In this document: positions 60,255 to 64,000 of the stretch, piece by piece
How the letters are laid out: each line of letters begins with the position of its first letter
Position numbering within the stretch: position 1 is the stretch's first letter
NCBI RefSeq assembly: GCF_000355905.1
Contig: NZ_APLF01000004.1
Coordinates: 186,001-250,000 of the forward strand
DNA length: 64,000 bases
Origin: Psychroflexus gondwanensis ACAM 44
GTDB taxonomy: Bacteria > Bacteroidota > Bacteroidia > Flavobacteriales > Flavobacteriaceae
Direction of reading: 5' to 3'
Position numbers and translations under genes: made by a program
The notes under the pieces: generated by a model
Seen by the model: the letters and a program-made list of their open reading frames with translations, nothing else
Told to the model about the DNA's origin: nothing
The model's database searches: none

Positions 60255-61169
60255 ATGAAACGATCAAAATTCATAAAAACAACGGGGGCAGCAACAACAT
60301 TTACAGCAGTTGGTGGAATTGGTTTATTGAGCGCTTTTCAATCCAAACCCTTTACCAAACACCTCACTATTTTACATACTAACGATGTGCATAGCCATAT
60401 TGATCCTTTTCCTGAGAATGATAGTAAGTATCCCGATCTTGGCGGAGTTTCAAGACGGTATAGCTATATTCAAAAAGTAAAGGCAGAAAACCCAAACACC
60501 TTAATTTTGGATGCTGGAGATTCCTTTCAAGGAACACCGTACTTCAATTTTTATGGTGGTGAACTAGAATTTAAACTCATGAGTAAAATGGGGTATCATG
60601 CCTCCACAATTGGTAATCATGAATTTGATAATGGGATTGATAATATTGCCGCTCAACTTGAATATGCGGATTTCGATATGCTTAATGCCAATTACGATTT
60701 GAAAAATACAATCCTATATGGACTCGTCAAATCGCATCAAATTTATGAAGTCGATGGCTTAACTATTGGCGTTTTTGCCCTCGGCATTGAACTCGATGGA
60801 TTGGTTTCTAAAGATTTGTATAAAGAAACAAAATACCTAGATCCCGTTGAAATAGCTCAAGAGCAGATCAAAATTTTAAAACAAGATCTCAACTGCGATA
60901 TCGTAATTTGCCTATCGCATTTGGGCTATAGCTATAAGTCTGATAAGATTGATGATTTAAAGCTCGCTGCACAAACCAAAGATATTGACCTTATTATAGG
61001 AGGACATACTCATACCTTTTTGGATAAGCCTACTGCTATTGAAAATGCAGAAGGCAAAATAGTATTGGTCAACCAAGTAGGTTGGGCAGGTATAAACGTA
61101 GGTCGTATTGATTTTTACTTTGATGATAAAGAGCTAAAAGAACAAAAGAGTTTGGTGATGCAAGTCTAG
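60255..61169 (+). CDS. 5'-nucleotidase/UDP-sugar hydrolase catalytic (metallophosphatase) domain
   Basis: Exported metallophosphatase of 304 residues. The di-metal motifs are complete: LHTNDVHSHIDPF, DAGDSFQGTPYFNFYGGE, TIGNHEFDNGIDNI, LSHLGYSYKSD and GGHTHTF. The N-terminus (MKRSKFIKTTGAATTF) resembles a Tat signal but has KR-S-K instead of an RR pair. It lacks the C-terminal nucleoside-binding domain, supplied by the preceding gene. Probable role: releasing phosphate and nucleosides from nucleotides outside the cytoplasm. Convergent with ligA (13-base gap). Confidence 0.93.
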   Translation: MKRSKFIKTTGAATTFTAVGGIGLLSAFQSKPFTKHLTILHTNDVHSHIDPFPENDSKYPDLGGVSRRYSYIQKVKAENPNTLILDAGDSFQGTPYFNFYGGELEFKLMSKMGYHASTIGNHEFDNGIDNIAAQLEYADFDMLNANYDLKNTILYGLVKSHQIYEVDGLTIGVFALGIELDGLVSKDLYKETKYLDPVEIAQEQIKILKQDLNCDIVICLSHLGYSYKSDKIDDLKLAAQTKDIDLIIGGHTHTFLDKPTAIENAEGKIVLVNQVGWAGINVGRIDFYFDDKELKEQKSLVMQV

Positions 61170-61182
61170 AATCAGTCATAGA

Positions 61183-63198
<2,016 letters not shown>

Positions 63199-63290
63199 TT
63201 AAGGGTTGAAAAGCAGATACCTTGTTTAGACTTTAAAATTAAATTAAATTCTTCAGATTCCTAGTCAGAAAATCTGTTAATAAGCATACT

Positions 63291-64000
63291 TTAATAGGCT
63301 TTTAGCATTCTGTGATTTCCACGGAAATCTTTCCTGATCTCAACATACTCAAAACCAAAACTTTTGAATAATTGGCGAGTTTCTTCTGCTAAATATTGAT
63401 TGATTTCCACATAAACTAAAGGTCTTTTAGTCAGTTTGGAAGTCAGTTCTGCAATTTTTCTATAAAAAATTAAAGGATCGTTATCCTTTACAAATAAGGC
63501 CAGATGCGGTTCGTTTTTGAGAACATTGTCCTGCATTTGAGCTTGCTCATCGAATTTTACATAAGGAGGATTGGAAACCACAATATCAATCCCCTCTGCC
63601 AAATACTTCAAAATCAATACATCCCCTTGAATATACTCTATTCTGGTGTTATTATCTTCTGAATTTAATTCTGCTAGCTTTAAGGCTTCTACTGATATAT
63701 CTAAAGCCTTGAGTTTAGCTTGAGGCAGATGCTTAGCTAAAGCGATAGGAATGCAACCGCTCCCCGTTCCTAAATCTAATATAGACAACTGAGACTTTGA
63801 AGATTTCTGGTCTTCTAAAATCCATTCTACTAATTCTTCTGTTTCTGGCCTTGGAATCAATACACTTGAATTGACTCTAAAACGCAGCCCAAAAAATTCA
63901 GCGTAACCTAAGATATATTGGATGGGTTCTTGTGCTTCAAGTCGAGCTTGAGCCTTTTTAAAATCGTCTAGCTTTTTGGAATCTAGGTTCACTTCAGATT
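63291..64000 (-). CDS. prmC: release factor glutamine methyltransferase PrmC (5' partial)
   Basis: Methylates the Gln of the GGQ motif in peptide-chain release factors. The methyltransferase core shows QYILGYAEFFGLRFRVNSSVLIPRPETEELVEWIL, then LDLGTGSGCIPIALA and the catalytic DIVVSNPPYVK. The frame is open through the window end (codons TCT GAA GTG AAC), so about 50 N-terminal residues are missing compared with the usual length near 285. The C-terminus is normal. Confidence 0.94.
   Translation of the reverse strand, partial: SEVNLDSKKLDDFKKAQARLEAQEPIQYILGYAEFFGLRFRVNSSVLIPRPETEELVEWILEDQKSSKSQLSILDLGTGSGCIPIALAKHLPQAKLKALDISVEALKLAELNSEDNNTRIEYIQGDVLILKYLAEGIDIVVSNPPYVKFDEQAQMQDNVLKNEPHLALFVKDNDPLIFYRKIAELTSKLTKRPLVYVEINQYLAEETRQLFKSFGFEYVEIRKDFRGNHRMLKAY

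Noticed and set aside
60255-60320. Twin-arginine signal on the metallophosphatase
   Set aside because: The N-terminus has KRSKFIKT without an RR pair, so Tat export is possible but not supported by the sequence.

Overview
The window is AT-rich chromosome from a member of the Bacteroidota, most likely a marine Flavobacteriaceae. Family-level markers point there: the gliding lipoprotein GldI, a PorD-like (DUF4835) protein, a C-terminal type IX secretion (T9SS) sorting domain, DUF5686 and DUF3570 proteins, an RprX/RprY-like two-component pair, lipoboxes ending in SC, and promoters fitting TTG-N18-20-TAnnTTTG instead of the E. coli type. About 61 protein genes are packed tightly, with many 1-14 bp overlaps. 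No tRNA, rRNA, CRISPR, prophage or intact insertion sequence was seen. Both ends are cut inside genes: an RND pump on the left and prmC on the right.

Layout. 1-7120: a heavy-metal efflux operon (CusA/CzcA pump fused to a TolC-like outer-membrane factor, a lipoprotein adaptor, an OmpR-type regulator and its kinase). 7203-10113: a thioredoxin / ApbE flavin transferase / DUF4266 lipoprotein / DUF3570 outer-membrane protein operon, preceded by two CTTAAG boxes one helical turn apart. 10158-14046: a four-gene lipid A sugar-decoration operon (epimerase, GT2, LAB_N, GT39). 14043-19282 (minus): M48 protease, RelA/SpoT, Fur-like regulator, purA. 19417-21772: coiled-coil protein, zapA, a probable 6S RNA, rny. 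21897-30145: small envelope and housekeeping genes (outer-membrane barrel, ndk, PhoD-like phosphatase, nrnA, gldI, a double-domain prolyl isomerase, csbD-like, phytase-like, histidine phosphatase, smpB) and a 190-bp MITE-like element at 28077-28266. 30169-41179: DUF5686 protein, pcm, oxidoreductases, DUF1015, YggS, hsp20, an exonuclease/GIY-YIG fusion, a potassium channel, miaA. 41244-46144 (minus): GT2, YbbR, coaE, RprXY-like kinase and regulator. 46217-59338 (minus): a T9SS cargo protein, then fabI, recN, porD-like, coaBC, rpoZ, bamD, dapA, an M61 peptidase and a KefC-like antiporter. 59495-61169: a 5'-nucleotidase split into two genes. 61183-64000 (minus): ligA and prmC.

Most of the window is conserved flavobacterial housekeeping sequence. 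The parts most worth following up are the ApbE/DUF4266/DUF3570 redox module with its direct-repeat operator next to a response-regulator gene, the self-contained lipid A uronic-acid operon, the MITE that supplies the stop codon of the preceding gene, the RNA between zapA and rny, and a pair of 12-bp repeats 31 bp apart upstream of hsp20. All calls come from reading the sequence; no database search was run.
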